Notes under the pieces: model-generated
What the model was told of the DNA's origin: nothing
The model's input: the letters and a program-made list of their open reading frames with translations, nothing else
The model's database searches: none
Made by a program: the position numbers and the translations under genes
NCBI GenBank assembly: GCA_000432135.1
Contig: HF990531.1
Span: 1 to 10,262 of the forward strand
Reading direction: 5' to 3'
Source of the DNA: Firmicutes bacterium CAG:124
Lineage (GTDB): Bacteria > Bacillota > Clostridia > Oscillospirales > Oscillospiraceae
Length of the DNA stretch: 10,262 bases
Part shown: in pieces, positions 1 through 7,316 of the stretch
Position numbering within the stretch: position 1 is the stretch's first letter
How the letters are laid out: the number at the start of each line of letters is the position of its first letter

Positions 1-41
1 CCGGTCACATTGGGAGTTTTCAGATACACCCTAGAAAAAGC

Positions 42-947
42 TTAAACAGCCGAACCCTCCGGTGCGCGGTCGTCTCCAAAGAAGAATACCGCGACGGTGC
101 CAGGGCCGGAATGCGACGCGACAATCGTGCCGATATCGCAGATGCGCACCTCGCCGTTCAGATGCGGAAACGCGGCTTCGACGGCGGCCTTCGTCGCCTC
201 GGCATCCGCAAGGCAGTTGGAGTGGCAGATAAACGCCTTGCCTGTGTAATTCTCTCCGTTTTCGGCGTGGCGCTTCATCGTCTCGACGGTGCGCGCGACG
301 GCGTTTTTCTTGCCGCGGACCTTGTCATAGGCAATGATGCGGCCCTTGTCGTCCAGACGCATGATGGGGCAGATGCCGAGCACCGTGCCGATCGCTGCGG
401 CAGCGCCGGACATACGCCCGCTGCGGCGGTAGAATTTCAGCTCCGTGGAATAAAACTGGTGGTGGACCTTCTGACGCTTTTCGAGTACCCAGTCCGCGAT
501 CTCATCCATGGATCTTCCTTCGTCGCGCAGATCGGCTGCGCCGTCGACCAGCAGACCGTAGCCGGAGGACGAGCAGAGCGAATCGATCACGGTCAGCTTC
601 CGCTCCGGGTATTTCTCCCGCAGCGTCTCCGCTGCAAGCATCGCATTCTGTACGGACGCCGTCATACCGGAGCCGAACGCGATATGCAGCACGTCGCCCT
701 GCTGCAAAAGTGCGTCAAAAAACGTCTCGTACTGAAATTCGTTCAGCTGCGCTGTGCTCGGCAGCTTTCCGGCGTCCAGAAAGCCGTAAAACTGCGGCAG
801 CGCCTCCGGATCACGCCCCATGTCGTCCTCATAGCTGACGCCGTCGACCTGATAGGAATAGAACAAAACGGGAATGTCACGCTGTTCGCAGTAGGAATAG
901 GGGAGATCAATGGTAGACTCACAGGAAAGAATAAAGCCGGAACGCAT
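42..947 (-). CDS. DegV family fatty-acid-binding protein
   Basis: 301-residue protein of the DegV/FakB family, close to the usual length of about 280-300. Family members bind a fatty acid in the cytoplasm; FakB presents it to the kinase FakA for phosphorylation and entry into phospholipid synthesis. Visible family signatures: STIDLP near the N-terminus (11-16), the ligand-contacting loop PSTAQLNEF (63-71, matching the TSQP-type loop), GSGMTASVQNA (92-102), SGRMSG (176-181) followed by the GICPIM segment (191-196), and IGTIVASHSGPG (272-283) near the C-terminus. The start is supported by GGAGG about 8 bases upstream. It lies 74 bases downstream of the tetR-type gene on the same strand, so they may share a transcript, although a possible separate -10 box exists. 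No FakA kinase gene is in the window. Family assignment is strong; the actual ligand is inferred. Confidence 0.93.
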   Translation of the reverse strand: MRSGFILSCESTIDLPYSYCEQRDIPVLFYSYQVDGVSYEDDMGRDPEALPQFYGFLDAGKLPSTAQLNEFQYETFFDALLQQGDVLHIAFGSGMTASVQNAMLAAETLREKYPERKLTVIDSLCSSSGYGLLVDGAADLRDEGRSMDEIADWVLEKRQKVHHQFYSTELKFYRRSGRMSGAAAAIGTVLGICPIMRLDDKGRIIAYDKVRGKKNAVARTVETMKRHAENGENYTGKAFICHSNCLADAEATKAAVEAAFPHLNGEVRICDIGTIVASHSGPGTVAVFFFGDDRAPEGSAV

Positions 948-985
948 ATCAGGAACCTCCGTGAAAGCATGATGTATTACATGAT

Positions 986-1014
986 ATCATAGCAGATGCG
1001 GGGAAAAAGGGGAA
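986..1014 (-). promoter_or_regulatory. Possible weak promoter for the degV-family gene
   Basis: Read on the minus strand, TATGAT (986-991) matches the -10 consensus at 5 of 6 positions. At a 17-base spacing the -35 position is TTCCCC (1009-1014), which matches only about half. The -10 box overlaps a perfect palindrome ATGATATCAT (981-990). The gene could instead be read from the tetR promoter. Confidence 0.35.
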
Positions 1015-1021
1015 CGGGCAA

Positions 1022-1591
1022 TCAGCACGGAATGCCTGTATCGGCGTCCTGCCGCGCCATTGCCTCAAATCCGCCGCGGTAAAACGTGCAGAGCCTGCTG
1101 AACTGCGCCTGAATGTCGTACTTCATATCGTTGGACAGCCACTCAACGATCTGCCCATAGCATTCGCACTGCCAGAAGCGGATCAGGATCTCCCGGTCCT
1201 CTTTGCTGAGCGGCAGATCGCCATAGGCTGCCGCCGCGTAGGCCTCGACCGTGTGGCGGCAGATCTGCATGAGATAAAACGCGACGGTATCGTGGCTGAT
1301 CGAACGGTACATATGCATGACCGCGCGCCGGTTTTCCGTCATGAACTGCACGGCGGCATTCAAACACGCCTCCGGCGAATCCGGGTTGGCGTACTGCCGG
1401 ATGATCTGGTCAGCCCGTTCGGTGATGATCTCCGTCGCAAGCGAGGGAATGTCGGTAAAATGATAATAAAACGTGTTGCGGTTGATGCCGCAGTCCTCCA
1501 CGATTGCCTTGACCGTGACCTGATTGAGCGGCCGGTCATTGAGCAGCTTCAAAAATGAATTTTTAATGGCTTGCTTGGTGTAAGCGGACAT
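1022..1591 (-). CDS. TetR/AcrR family transcriptional regulator
   Basis: 189-residue DNA-binding regulator. The N-terminal TetR helix-turn-helix is clear: TKQAIKNSFLKLL (5-17) leads into TVKAIVEDCGINRNTFYYHF (26-45), the recognition-helix signature of the family. Residues 60-189 form the variable ligand-binding and dimerisation part; the overall pattern resembles the subgroup that includes DhaS-like regulators, but the ligand cannot be read from sequence. A longer reading begins at 1699, but the start at 1591 has AGGAGG 8 bases upstream, begins exactly where family similarity begins, and leaves the promoter at 1629-1657 outside the gene. It is divergent from the large secreted peptidase gene and upstream of the degV-family gene on the same strand, so either neighbour, or both, are likely targets together with its own promoter (inference). 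Confidence 0.92.
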   Translation of the reverse strand: MSAYTKQAIKNSFLKLLNDRPLNQVTVKAIVEDCGINRNTFYYHFTDIPSLATEIITERADQIIRQYANPDSPEACLNAAVQFMTENRRAVMHMYRSISHDTVAFYLMQICRHTVEAYAAAAYGDLPLSKEDREILIRFWQCECYGQIVEWLSNDMKYDIQAQFSRLCTFYRGGFEAMARQDADTGIPC

Positions 1592-1628
1592 AGCTTGACC
1601 TCCTGCGCCGCAGCATAAATACACCATA

Positions 1629-1657
1629 AGAATACCAGACAAGCGCAGCAAAGTCAA
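1629..1657 (-). promoter_or_regulatory. Promoter of the tetR-type gene (extended -10)
   Basis: On the minus strand the sequence shows TTGACT (1652-1657) as -35, a 17-base spacer, and TATTCT (1629-1634) as -10, with TG one base before the -10 (extended -10). It lies 37 bases upstream of the ATG at 1591. A 12-bp palindrome abuts the -35 box on its upstream side. Confidence 0.75.
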
Positions 1658-1669
1658 TCTGTGCACAGA
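1658..1669. promoter_or_regulatory. Candidate TetR operator, perfect 12-bp palindrome
   Basis: TCTGTGCACAGA equals its own reverse complement. It begins directly next to the -35 box of the tetR-type promoter and lies 46 bases before the -35 of the divergent peptidase gene. TetR dimers bind palindromic sites in exactly this kind of divergent region, so autoregulation is plausible. The site is seen directly; binding is inferred. Confidence 0.45.
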
Positions 1670-1715
1670 CGGGTTTTTGCCTGAAACGGCACAGCGCACG
1701 GCCTGATTTCTACTC

Positions 1716-1744
1716 TTGCGGTCACGGGCTTCCGGTGATATAAT
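1716..1744 (+). promoter_or_regulatory. Promoter of the secreted peptidase gene (extended -10)
   Basis: TTGCGG (1716-1721), a 17-base spacer and a perfect TATAAT (1739-1744) preceded by TG at 1736-1737, giving an extended -10 that compensates for the partial -35. Transcription would start near 1751, leaving a leader of about 35 bases before the ATG at 1786. An odd-centred palindrome ATAATA-C-TATTAT (1740-1752) covers most of the -10 box and the likely start point, and could be an operator. Confidence 0.75.
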
Positions 1745-1785
1745 ACTATTATTTAGAAAGAAATAAAGAAATTGAGGAGTTGCTT

Positions 1786-4700
1786 ATGAATCGGCGTTTT
1801 GTACGCAGTCTGCTGCTGGCTGCGCTGCTGGTCCTGCTCTGCACACAGGTATTTGCCGCGCAGGAGACGCTGGCTGCGCTGCGGCTCGACCCGGAGCCGG
1901 GCTTTACGACCCGCATGAAGGACACAGACGGAAATACCCTTACGCAGAGCGGCGTTCTGAATCCGGACGGGCTTGCGAATTCCGTCCGCTCCGCAAAAAT
2001 CGCCTCTTATTCGATCTATTATAATGGACGGCTGCTGATGACCGTCACGCCCGTCGGCTTCTCCGAGCCGGATGCCGCCGTGATGAGCGGCGGCGCGCCC
2101 ACCTGCACCGGTTTTTACAAGACCACGTTTTCCATCGACGATACGCGGGAAATTTTCCTGACCGGCCTGACAGAATCGACGCTGGAGCAGGTGCAGACAG
2201 AGCTGACGGCCAGTGCGCTGGAGGACCGCTATTTCAGCCTCACCAACGTGGACTTCATTGACGCGGAAAAGGAATTCACGGATGTTGCGGAAGGGGAGAT
2301 CGCCTCAGACGCCAACCTCTGCTGGGCTGCCGCTTCGTCCAATATGCTCCGGTTCAGCGGCTGGGGGAGCGAAGCGGGCTTCCGGACAGAGGACGATCTG
2401 TTTGAGTCGTTCATTTCAGCGTTTACAGACGCGGGCGGCTCGTATACATACGGTCTGGACTGGTTTTTCAACGGCTATTACGCGATGCAGGGCAATGACG
2501 GCTGGGCGCAGCTGCGCGCGCCGGGCGAATCCGGAAAGTATCTTTCCGAGTATCCCGCCGACAGTCTGTACCAGACCTATGAAATTTCCAACCACATCGA
2601 CAATCTGCGGCCGGTGCTTGACGCGCTGGAGCGCGACTGCGCCGTCGGCATTTCCATCGGCAACTATCTCTCCTCGTTCCGCATCGGCGGCCACGCTATC
2701 ACGCTCTGGGGCTATCTGCACGACACGTCCGCCAGCCCCTACAGCAAGGAAGCCTATCCCGCCATTTTCATTTCCGATTCTGATTCCGATAAATACGACG
2801 GCGCACTGCGCCGCCAGGCGCCGAACCGGCTGCGCGTCATGATGATGGACGGGATGTTCGACGGCTTCGGCGCCGACAGCTGGGAGCTGGACTATCCCTC
2901 GACGTTCCCGTGGCGGCTCGAAAGCTTTACCGTTCTGGAACCCTACCGCGCAGAGCTGGAGCAGGACGCCTCCGGTACCCACAACAAAAACACCTCGGCG
3001 GATTTTTCCGTTCAGGATCTGTACGTCCGCGCTTCCATGTTTGATGATCTGGAGCTTGGCATTGATACGATCCCTGCCAACCAATCCTTCAAAATCGGCG
3101 GGATCGCGCTGAACAACAGCGCAGTGAACCTGAGCAGCGCAAGACTGCAAATCGTCACAACGATCACGCAGAACGGCCAGACCGTCTGGGAAAAAACCAG
3201 CCAGCGCCCCGTCAGCAGATTCTCGGCCAATGCCTATGTCAAGCTTTCGGAAACCTGTAATTCCCTTGCTGCCGGCAGCTATGAAGCCACGATCCGCGTA
3301 ACGGCCAGCGGCATATCGGAAGCCTATCTTCTGAACAACACGCGTTCCATTTCCTTTACCGTCAGCGCTGCCGCGCCGGACGCCTCGAACGCGTCCGTGT
3401 CCGTATCCATTCCCGAGTTCGATGGAAGAACGGGCGGCTATGGCACGCTGCGCTTCGGCGGCGTCGATTCCTTGTATCCTGCCGGGACGGAGCTGACGTG
3501 GTCCGTCTACGAAAAATACGACTCGGTTCTGTATGACGACTGGGTGCTGGCGTATCAGGGCTATCAGCAGCCGGAATCCGTCCGGTACGAGGGCATGACA
3601 ACGGCTGTTCGGACCCTTGTGGTGCTGCGGCCGGTCGACCCGTCGCTTGCGTGCGTGACGCTTGATGCGGGAAGCCAGAAGCTGCTGTACCATAGGGTGT
3701 ATACATTGGCTGCCGATGACAATACCGGCATCTGCTCGGCGATTGCTTACGGACAGAACACGCTGGCAGCAGGGGAGCAATTCAGCTTTTATATTTCCAA
3801 TTTCACGACCTGCACGCCTTCCATTACGGTGACGCCGGCTGTTTATGCGATCCGAAGCTCCGATAATCTGCGGATCGACCTCTGGCGCGGCGAGGCTATG
3901 CGCATGGCGTATGGAGAATCTACAGAGAATGCGCCCTGCCGTGTTGCAAGCTGGAGCGCGGAGCTTCTGCCCGGCCAGTATGCGATCTATGGCGAAGCCG
4001 TATATGAATACGGCAGCAAAACCGTGAAGCTCAGTACGCTTCAGGTCAATGCGGACAAGCCGTTCGTTTCCGCTGGAACGACGTTCCGCGGCAGCAATCG
4101 CTGCGCAGTCGTTCTGGAATGTGCTGCCGCAGAAGGAAGCGCAGAATTTGGCATCGAGTACCGCAAAGCGGGACAGGAACAGACGGAACGCGTTTCATTT
4201 TCTGCGAATTTTGACAGCGTCAAGTCCAGACAGCTCTGCCTGTCGTTTAAGGCCGATGCGGGAGCAGACTATTCCTTCCGCACATTTATCGTATCTGAAG
4301 ACGATACGACCTATGGCGCGTGGAACGACTGCCCGGCTCCTACGGCGGCTCGCATTTTGACGGATGCGCCGCAGAACGGAGGCGCAGATGCGTCTGTCTG
4401 GGAATTCACGGCCCCGTCCGACGGCGTTTACACCCTGACGGTTCAGGGAGCCGAAACGGGCGCGCTATACGATACGACCGACGTATTGCCCAAAGCCGGA
4501 AGAGAGGGCACGATGCTCCAGCGCGGCTTCTATCTGGAAGCAGGAGAAACCGCTCTGTTCTGCGTTCAGGCTGAGGCTTCGTATACGGTCGAGGTCACGC
4601 GGGCACAGGAGATCGGGCTTTGCAGTCCGGTTCGCTTCAACGCTGCGTTCACCGGTTATGAGCGCTTTTTCAGCTTCACCGCGCCTGCTGCCGGAAGCTA

Positions 4701-5145
4701 TGTATTCCATGCAGCCGGTGAAAGCGGCTGGCTGTACAAATTGGGCGAAAACGCCATGTGGGAGCTGTATCGCCATTTCAGCGCCTCCCGGCCCGACAGC
4801 GGCGTTTCTCTCACGCTGGAAAAGGGGCAGCGCGTTTATTTCAGAATCGCCAATACGGCGATCGGCAGCTATTCGTTCGCTGTTTCTCGTCCCGCGCCGG
4901 AGGTTTCCGTCTCAGACGAGGGCGTGAACGTCAGTTATGACCCGGAGTTCACCGGCCTGCACCTGATCGCGCTTTATGACGCGGACGGGCGGATGGTCGA
5001 TGTCCAATACGTACCCGTGCAAAGTCTGGATACGCGTATTTCCGCCGTTCTGCGAGGTACGAAGACCGGCTTTGTCCGCGTGTTCCAGTTGGACGCAGAG
5101 AAAAACACGCCGCTCACCGCTGCAAAGCAGATCGAGCTGGTGTGA
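1786..5145 (+). CDS. Secreted multidomain protein with IdeS/Mac-like (C66-type) cysteine peptidase domain
   Basis: 1119-residue exported protein. ATG at 1786 is chosen because GAGGAG lies 6 bases upstream; an in-frame TTG at 1780 touches that site. Residues 1-24 are a signal peptide (RR, hydrophobic run, cleavage near FA|AQ). The peptidase domain spans about 160-385: nucleophile Cys179 in NLCWAAASSNML, FNGY near 233, His303 in GGHAITLWGY, and Asp331/Asp333 in ISDSDSD. These match in order and spacing the IdeS residues Cys94, His262 and Asp284/Asp286, including the NLWG and TDSDSN contexts. After it come a CARDB/Ig-like module (about 406-530), further beta-rich modules (532-645, 646-755, 756-860), two similar modules opening WEFTAPSDGVYTL (872) and FFSFTAPAAGSYVF (about 960), and a C-terminal module (1040-1119) common in clostridial surface proteins. 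No LPXTG, SLH, dockerin or C-terminal membrane segment is visible, so it may be released. Substrate unknown; IgG cleavage is not established. Confidence 0.82.
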   Translation: MNRRFVRSLLLAALLVLLCTQVFAAQETLAALRLDPEPGFTTRMKDTDGNTLTQSGVLNPDGLANSVRSAKIASYSIYYNGRLLMTVTPVGFSEPDAAVMSGGAPTCTGFYKTTFSIDDTREIFLTGLTESTLEQVQTELTASALEDRYFSLTNVDFIDAEKEFTDVAEGEIASDANLCWAAASSNMLRFSGWGSEAGFRTEDDLFESFISAFTDAGGSYTYGLDWFFNGYYAMQGNDGWAQLRAPGESGKYLSEYPADSLYQTYEISNHIDNLRPVLDALERDCAVGISIGNYLSSFRIGGHAITLWGYLHDTSASPYSKEAYPAIFISDSDSDKYDGALRRQAPNRLRVMMMDGMFDGFGADSWELDYPSTFPWRLESFTVLEPYRAELEQDASGTHNKNTSADFSVQDLYVRASMFDDLELGIDTIPANQSFKIGGIALNNSAVNLSSARLQIVTTITQNGQTVWEKTSQRPVSRFSANAYVKLSETCNSLAAGSYEATIRVTASGISEAYLLNNTRSISFTVSAAAPDASNASVSVSIPEFDGRTGGYGTLRFGGVDSLYPAGTELTWSVYEKYDSVLYDDWVLAYQGYQQPESVRYEGMTTAVRTLVVLRPVDPSLACVTLDAGSQKLLYHRVYTLAADDNTGICSAIAYGQNTLAAGEQFSFYISNFTTCTPSITVTPAVYAIRSSDNLRIDLWRGEAMRMAYGESTENAPCRVASWSAELLPGQYAIYGEAVYEYGSKTVKLSTLQVNADKPFVSAGTTFRGSNRCAVVLECAAAEGSAEFGIEYRKAGQEQTERVSFSANFDSVKSRQLCLSFKADAGADYSFRTFIVSEDDTTYGAWNDCPAPTAARILTDAPQNGGADASVWEFTAPSDGVYTLTVQGAETGALYDTTDVLPKAGREGTMLQRGFYLEAGETALFCVQAEASYTVEVTRAQEIGLCSPVRFNAAFTGYERFFSFTAPAAGSYVFHAAGESGWLYKLGENAMWELYRHFSASRPDSGVSLTLEKGQRVYFRIANTAIGSYSFAVSRPAPEVSVSDEGVNVSYDPEFTGLHLIALYDADGRMVDVQYVPVQSLDTRISAVLRGTKTGFVRVFQLDAEKNTPLTAAKQIELV

Positions 5146-5174
5146 ACCCATGATCGACAGACAGGAGATTTGAT

Positions 5175-5864
5175 TTGGACGGATTTGTAGCATGGCTGAA
5201 GCAGCTCCAGTTTGACGGCGTATGGCAGACGGCGGTGCTCGTCGCCGCGTCGCTGCTGTGCATCACGTTTCATGAGACGTGCCACGGACTCGTGGCCTAT
5301 TGGCTCGGCGACCCGACGGCAAAGCGTGCAGGACGGCTGACACTCAATCCGCTGCGGCATATTGATATCGGCGGTCTGCTTATGATGGCGCTGTTCCGCT
5401 TCGGCTGGGCGAAGCCCGTCCCGGTCGATATGCGGTATTTCAAGCATCCCAAGCGCGACATGGCGCTCACCGCTGCAGCAGGCCCGCTGTCCAACGTTCT
5501 GCTGGCCTATCTGGCTGTGCTGCTCTACGGTGTGCTTGCCTACTGGTACTACTTCTCCGGCTCGACAGCCGTCTATGTCTTCGCACTCTTTTTCTACTAT
5601 GTCGAGATCATTTCGGCGGGCCTTGCCGTGTTCAACGTCTTTCCCATCCCGCCGCTCGATGGGTCGAAGGTGCTCTTTTCCTGCCTGTCCGACAAGGCCT
5701 ATCTCTGGCTCATGCGCTATGAGCGCTACGGCATGGCGCTTCTGATGCTCCTGCTCCTGACCGGCGTACTCGATGTGCCGCTGGAATTCTTGCGTGACGG
5801 GCTGCTGAATGGGCTGGAAGCCATCGGCACATGGCCGGTGCGGCTGCTGCTTGCGCTGCGCTGA
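5175..5864 (+). CDS. Site-2 protease family (M50B) zinc metalloprotease, integral membrane
   Basis: 229-residue polytopic membrane protein of the minimal M50B type, the usual size for these short family members. The zinc-binding HExxH motif is His33-Glu34-Thr-Cys-His37 inside the first hydrophobic segment (18-42). The third ligand is expected from NVFPIPPLDG (154-163, Asp162). The conserved GWAKPVPV (77-84) and AAGPLSN (101-107) stretches are also present. Other hydrophobic segments lie near 97-125, 132-156 and 180-199. The start is TTG at 5175, supported by AGGAG 7 bases upstream; no alternative ATG start fits. It begins 29 bases after the peptidase gene stops and sits 25 bases before scpA. 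Such genes are often found beside scpAB in Clostridia, but their substrate is not known. The adjacent secreted peptidase being a client would be speculation. Confidence 0.93.
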   Translation: MDGFVAWLKQLQFDGVWQTAVLVAASLLCITFHETCHGLVAYWLGDPTAKRAGRLTLNPLRHIDIGGLLMMALFRFGWAKPVPVDMRYFKHPKRDMALTAAAGPLSNVLLAYLAVLLYGVLAYWYYFSGSTAVYVFALFFYYVEIISAGLAVFNVFPIPPLDGSKVLFSCLSDKAYLWLMRYERYGMALLMLLLLTGVLDVPLEFLRDGLLNGLEAIGTWPVRLLLALR

Positions 5865-5889
5865 ACTTATTTTTTGGAGTTATATCTGC

Positions 5890-6687
5890 ATGGATGAACC
5901 GCGATACCATCTCGGCAGCGTCGTGCACGCGAAGGGCGAGACGCTCGAGGACTTCGACGGCCCGCTGGACGTGATCCTGCTGCTGCTGAGCAAGAATAAA
6001 ATTGAAATACAGGATATCCAGATCTCCGCTATTCTGGAGCAGTATCTGGCGTATCTGGACGAAATGAAGCGCATGGATATGGAAATTGCCAGCGAGTTTA
6101 TCGCCATGGCGTCCTATCTCATGTATATCAAAACGCGGATGCTCCTGTCCAAGGCGGAGCAGGAGGAAGCGCAGAGCGAGATGGACAAGCTCGTCGAATC
6201 CCTCCAGAAGCGCCAGCGGCAGGACGCGTATCAGCAGATCCAGAAGGCTGCAAAGCAGCTGGCCGCGCGCAACGAGCTTGGCCTCGGCCTGTTCACCAAG
6301 GGGCCGGAGCCGTACCAGCCGGACAGAACCTACCGCTACCGGCACGACAAGTCCGATCTGACCGCCGCGCTTGCTGCCATGCAGGACCGGACGGAGCGCC
6401 GTCTGCCGCCGCCCGCGTCCAACTTCGCCGGGATCGTCGGCACAGAGCCGTACCCGGTCACGCAGAAGGCCAAACAGGTCATCAGCCGCCTGCTTGCCCA
6501 CGGTGTCATGCGCTTTCTGTCCCTGTTCAAGGGCAGCCGCAGCCGGTCGGAGATCGTGGCGACGTTCCTCGCCGTGCTGGAGCTGTGCCGCCTTCGCTCC
6601 GTTTCCATCGGAGAGGATGAACGCGGCGATATGGCGGTTACCTTTCTAAAAGCGCCGGATGCCGACGTGCAGACGGACATTTCCTGA
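5890..6687 (+). CDS. scpA: Segregation and condensation protein A (kleisin)
   Basis: 265-residue ScpA, the kleisin subunit that bridges the heads of the SMC dimer in the bacterial condensin complex on the nucleoid. The family N-terminal block is clear: DFDGPLDVILLLLSKNKIEI (21-40), then QDIQISAILEQYLAYL (41-56) and the EIASEFIAMASYLMYIKTRMLL segment (65-86), which contacts the SMC neck. A charged, Gln/Glu/Lys-rich linker (88-125) and a proline-rich stretch (about 172-190) lead to a C-terminal winged-helix (about 191-255) that binds the SMC head cap. The reading frame is open upstream, but ATG at 5890 matches the family N-terminus and has GGAG 10 bases upstream. scpB follows after 14 bases; the smc gene itself is not in the window. 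Confidence 0.96.
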   Translation: MDEPRYHLGSVVHAKGETLEDFDGPLDVILLLLSKNKIEIQDIQISAILEQYLAYLDEMKRMDMEIASEFIAMASYLMYIKTRMLLSKAEQEEAQSEMDKLVESLQKRQRQDAYQQIQKAAKQLAARNELGLGLFTKGPEPYQPDRTYRYRHDKSDLTAALAAMQDRTERRLPPPASNFAGIVGTEPYPVTQKAKQVISRLLAHGVMRFLSLFKGSRSRSEIVATFLAVLELCRLRSVSIGEDERGDMAVTFLKAPDADVQTDIS

Positions 6688-6701
6688 TCAGGAGGCTAAT
6701 C

Positions 6702-7316
6702 TTGGAGCAGAATGATTTACAGCGGGCATTGATGGCCGTGTTGTTTGCCGCCGGAGAGCCGGTGGACGCCAAACGCCTGAGCCAGACGCTCGAACACGAT
6801 GAAGCAGAAATCCACGAAGCGTGCAAGACGCTGATGGACGAGCTGAGCTTCAACCGCAGCGGCATCCGCATTGTGCGGCTGGAAAACGCCTATCAGATGT
6901 GCTCGTCGCCGGAAATGGCGGAATATGTGACCAAAACACTTGAAACGCGCAAGCCGCCGAAGCTTTCGCCGTCGCAGCTGGAAACGCTGACGGTCATCGC
7001 GTATTACCAGCCCGCGACAAAGGCGCTTGTCGAACAGATCCGCGGCGTTGACAGCGCCTACTGCGTCAGCGCCCTTGTGACAAAAAAGCTCATCCGCGAA
7101 TGCGGACGGCTGAACGTGCCGGGCCGCCCCATCGTCTATGAGACGACGCCGGACTTCCTGCGCGTGTTCGGCCTGGAATCGCTGGCCGAGCTGCCGGAGA
7201 TTGAAAAGGTCGACCTGCACGTCGATCCCTCGCAGGTCGAGCCACTGGAGCAGAAGCAGGAGGAGTCCACGCAGCCGGATGCATCAGCGCCTGTGCAGCA
7301 GGAGATCCCGCTATGA
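6702..7316 (+). CDS. scpB: Segregation and condensation protein B
   Basis: 204-residue ScpB, the partner of ScpA. It dimerises through paired winged-helix domains and holds the kleisin in the SMC-ScpAB condensin. The conserved N-terminal winged helix starts at LQRALMAVLFAAGEPV (6-21). The family signature KLSPSQLETLTVIAYYQPATKALVEQIRGVDS is at 87-118, followed by GRPIVYETTPDFLRVFGLESL (141-161), the typical end of the second winged helix. The tail after 170 is acidic, Gln/Glu-rich and probably disordered. The start is TTG at 6702, with AGGAGG 6 bases upstream; the nearby ATG at 6712 is out of frame. The stop overlaps the next start as ATGA, so the downstream DUF2953 gene is probably translationally coupled. 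Confidence 0.96.
   Translation: MEQNDLQRALMAVLFAAGEPVDAKRLSQTLEHDEAEIHEACKTLMDELSFNRSGIRIVRLENAYQMCSSPEMAEYVTKTLETRKPPKLSPSQLETLTVIAYYQPATKALVEQIRGVDSAYCVSALVTKKLIRECGRLNVPGRPIVYETTPDFLRVFGLESLAELPEIEKVDLHVDPSQVEPLEQKQEESTQPDASAPVQQEIPL

Noticed and set aside
1..41. Terminator for the degV-family gene
   Set aside because: The 41 bases after its stop show no stem-loop with a T-run on the minus strand; any terminator would be outside the window.
1592..1699. Upstream extension of the TetR-type protein to a start at 1699
   Set aside because: It would place the gene's own promoter and candidate operator inside coding sequence. The start at 1591 has an AGGAGG site and matches the family N-terminus.
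1828..1842. Lipoprotein lipobox at Cys19 of the secreted peptidase
   Set aside because: The residues before Cys are Leu-Leu, not the Gly/Ala/Ser required at -1, and a normal signal peptidase I site follows at about residue 24.
2416..3780. 454-codon open frame on the minus strand inside the secreted peptidase gene
   Set aside because: It lies opposite a gene with a clear signal peptide, catalytic motifs and domains. Its translation is low-complexity and Arg/Gly/Val-rich, with no family motif, as expected for the reverse strand of GC-biased coding sequence.
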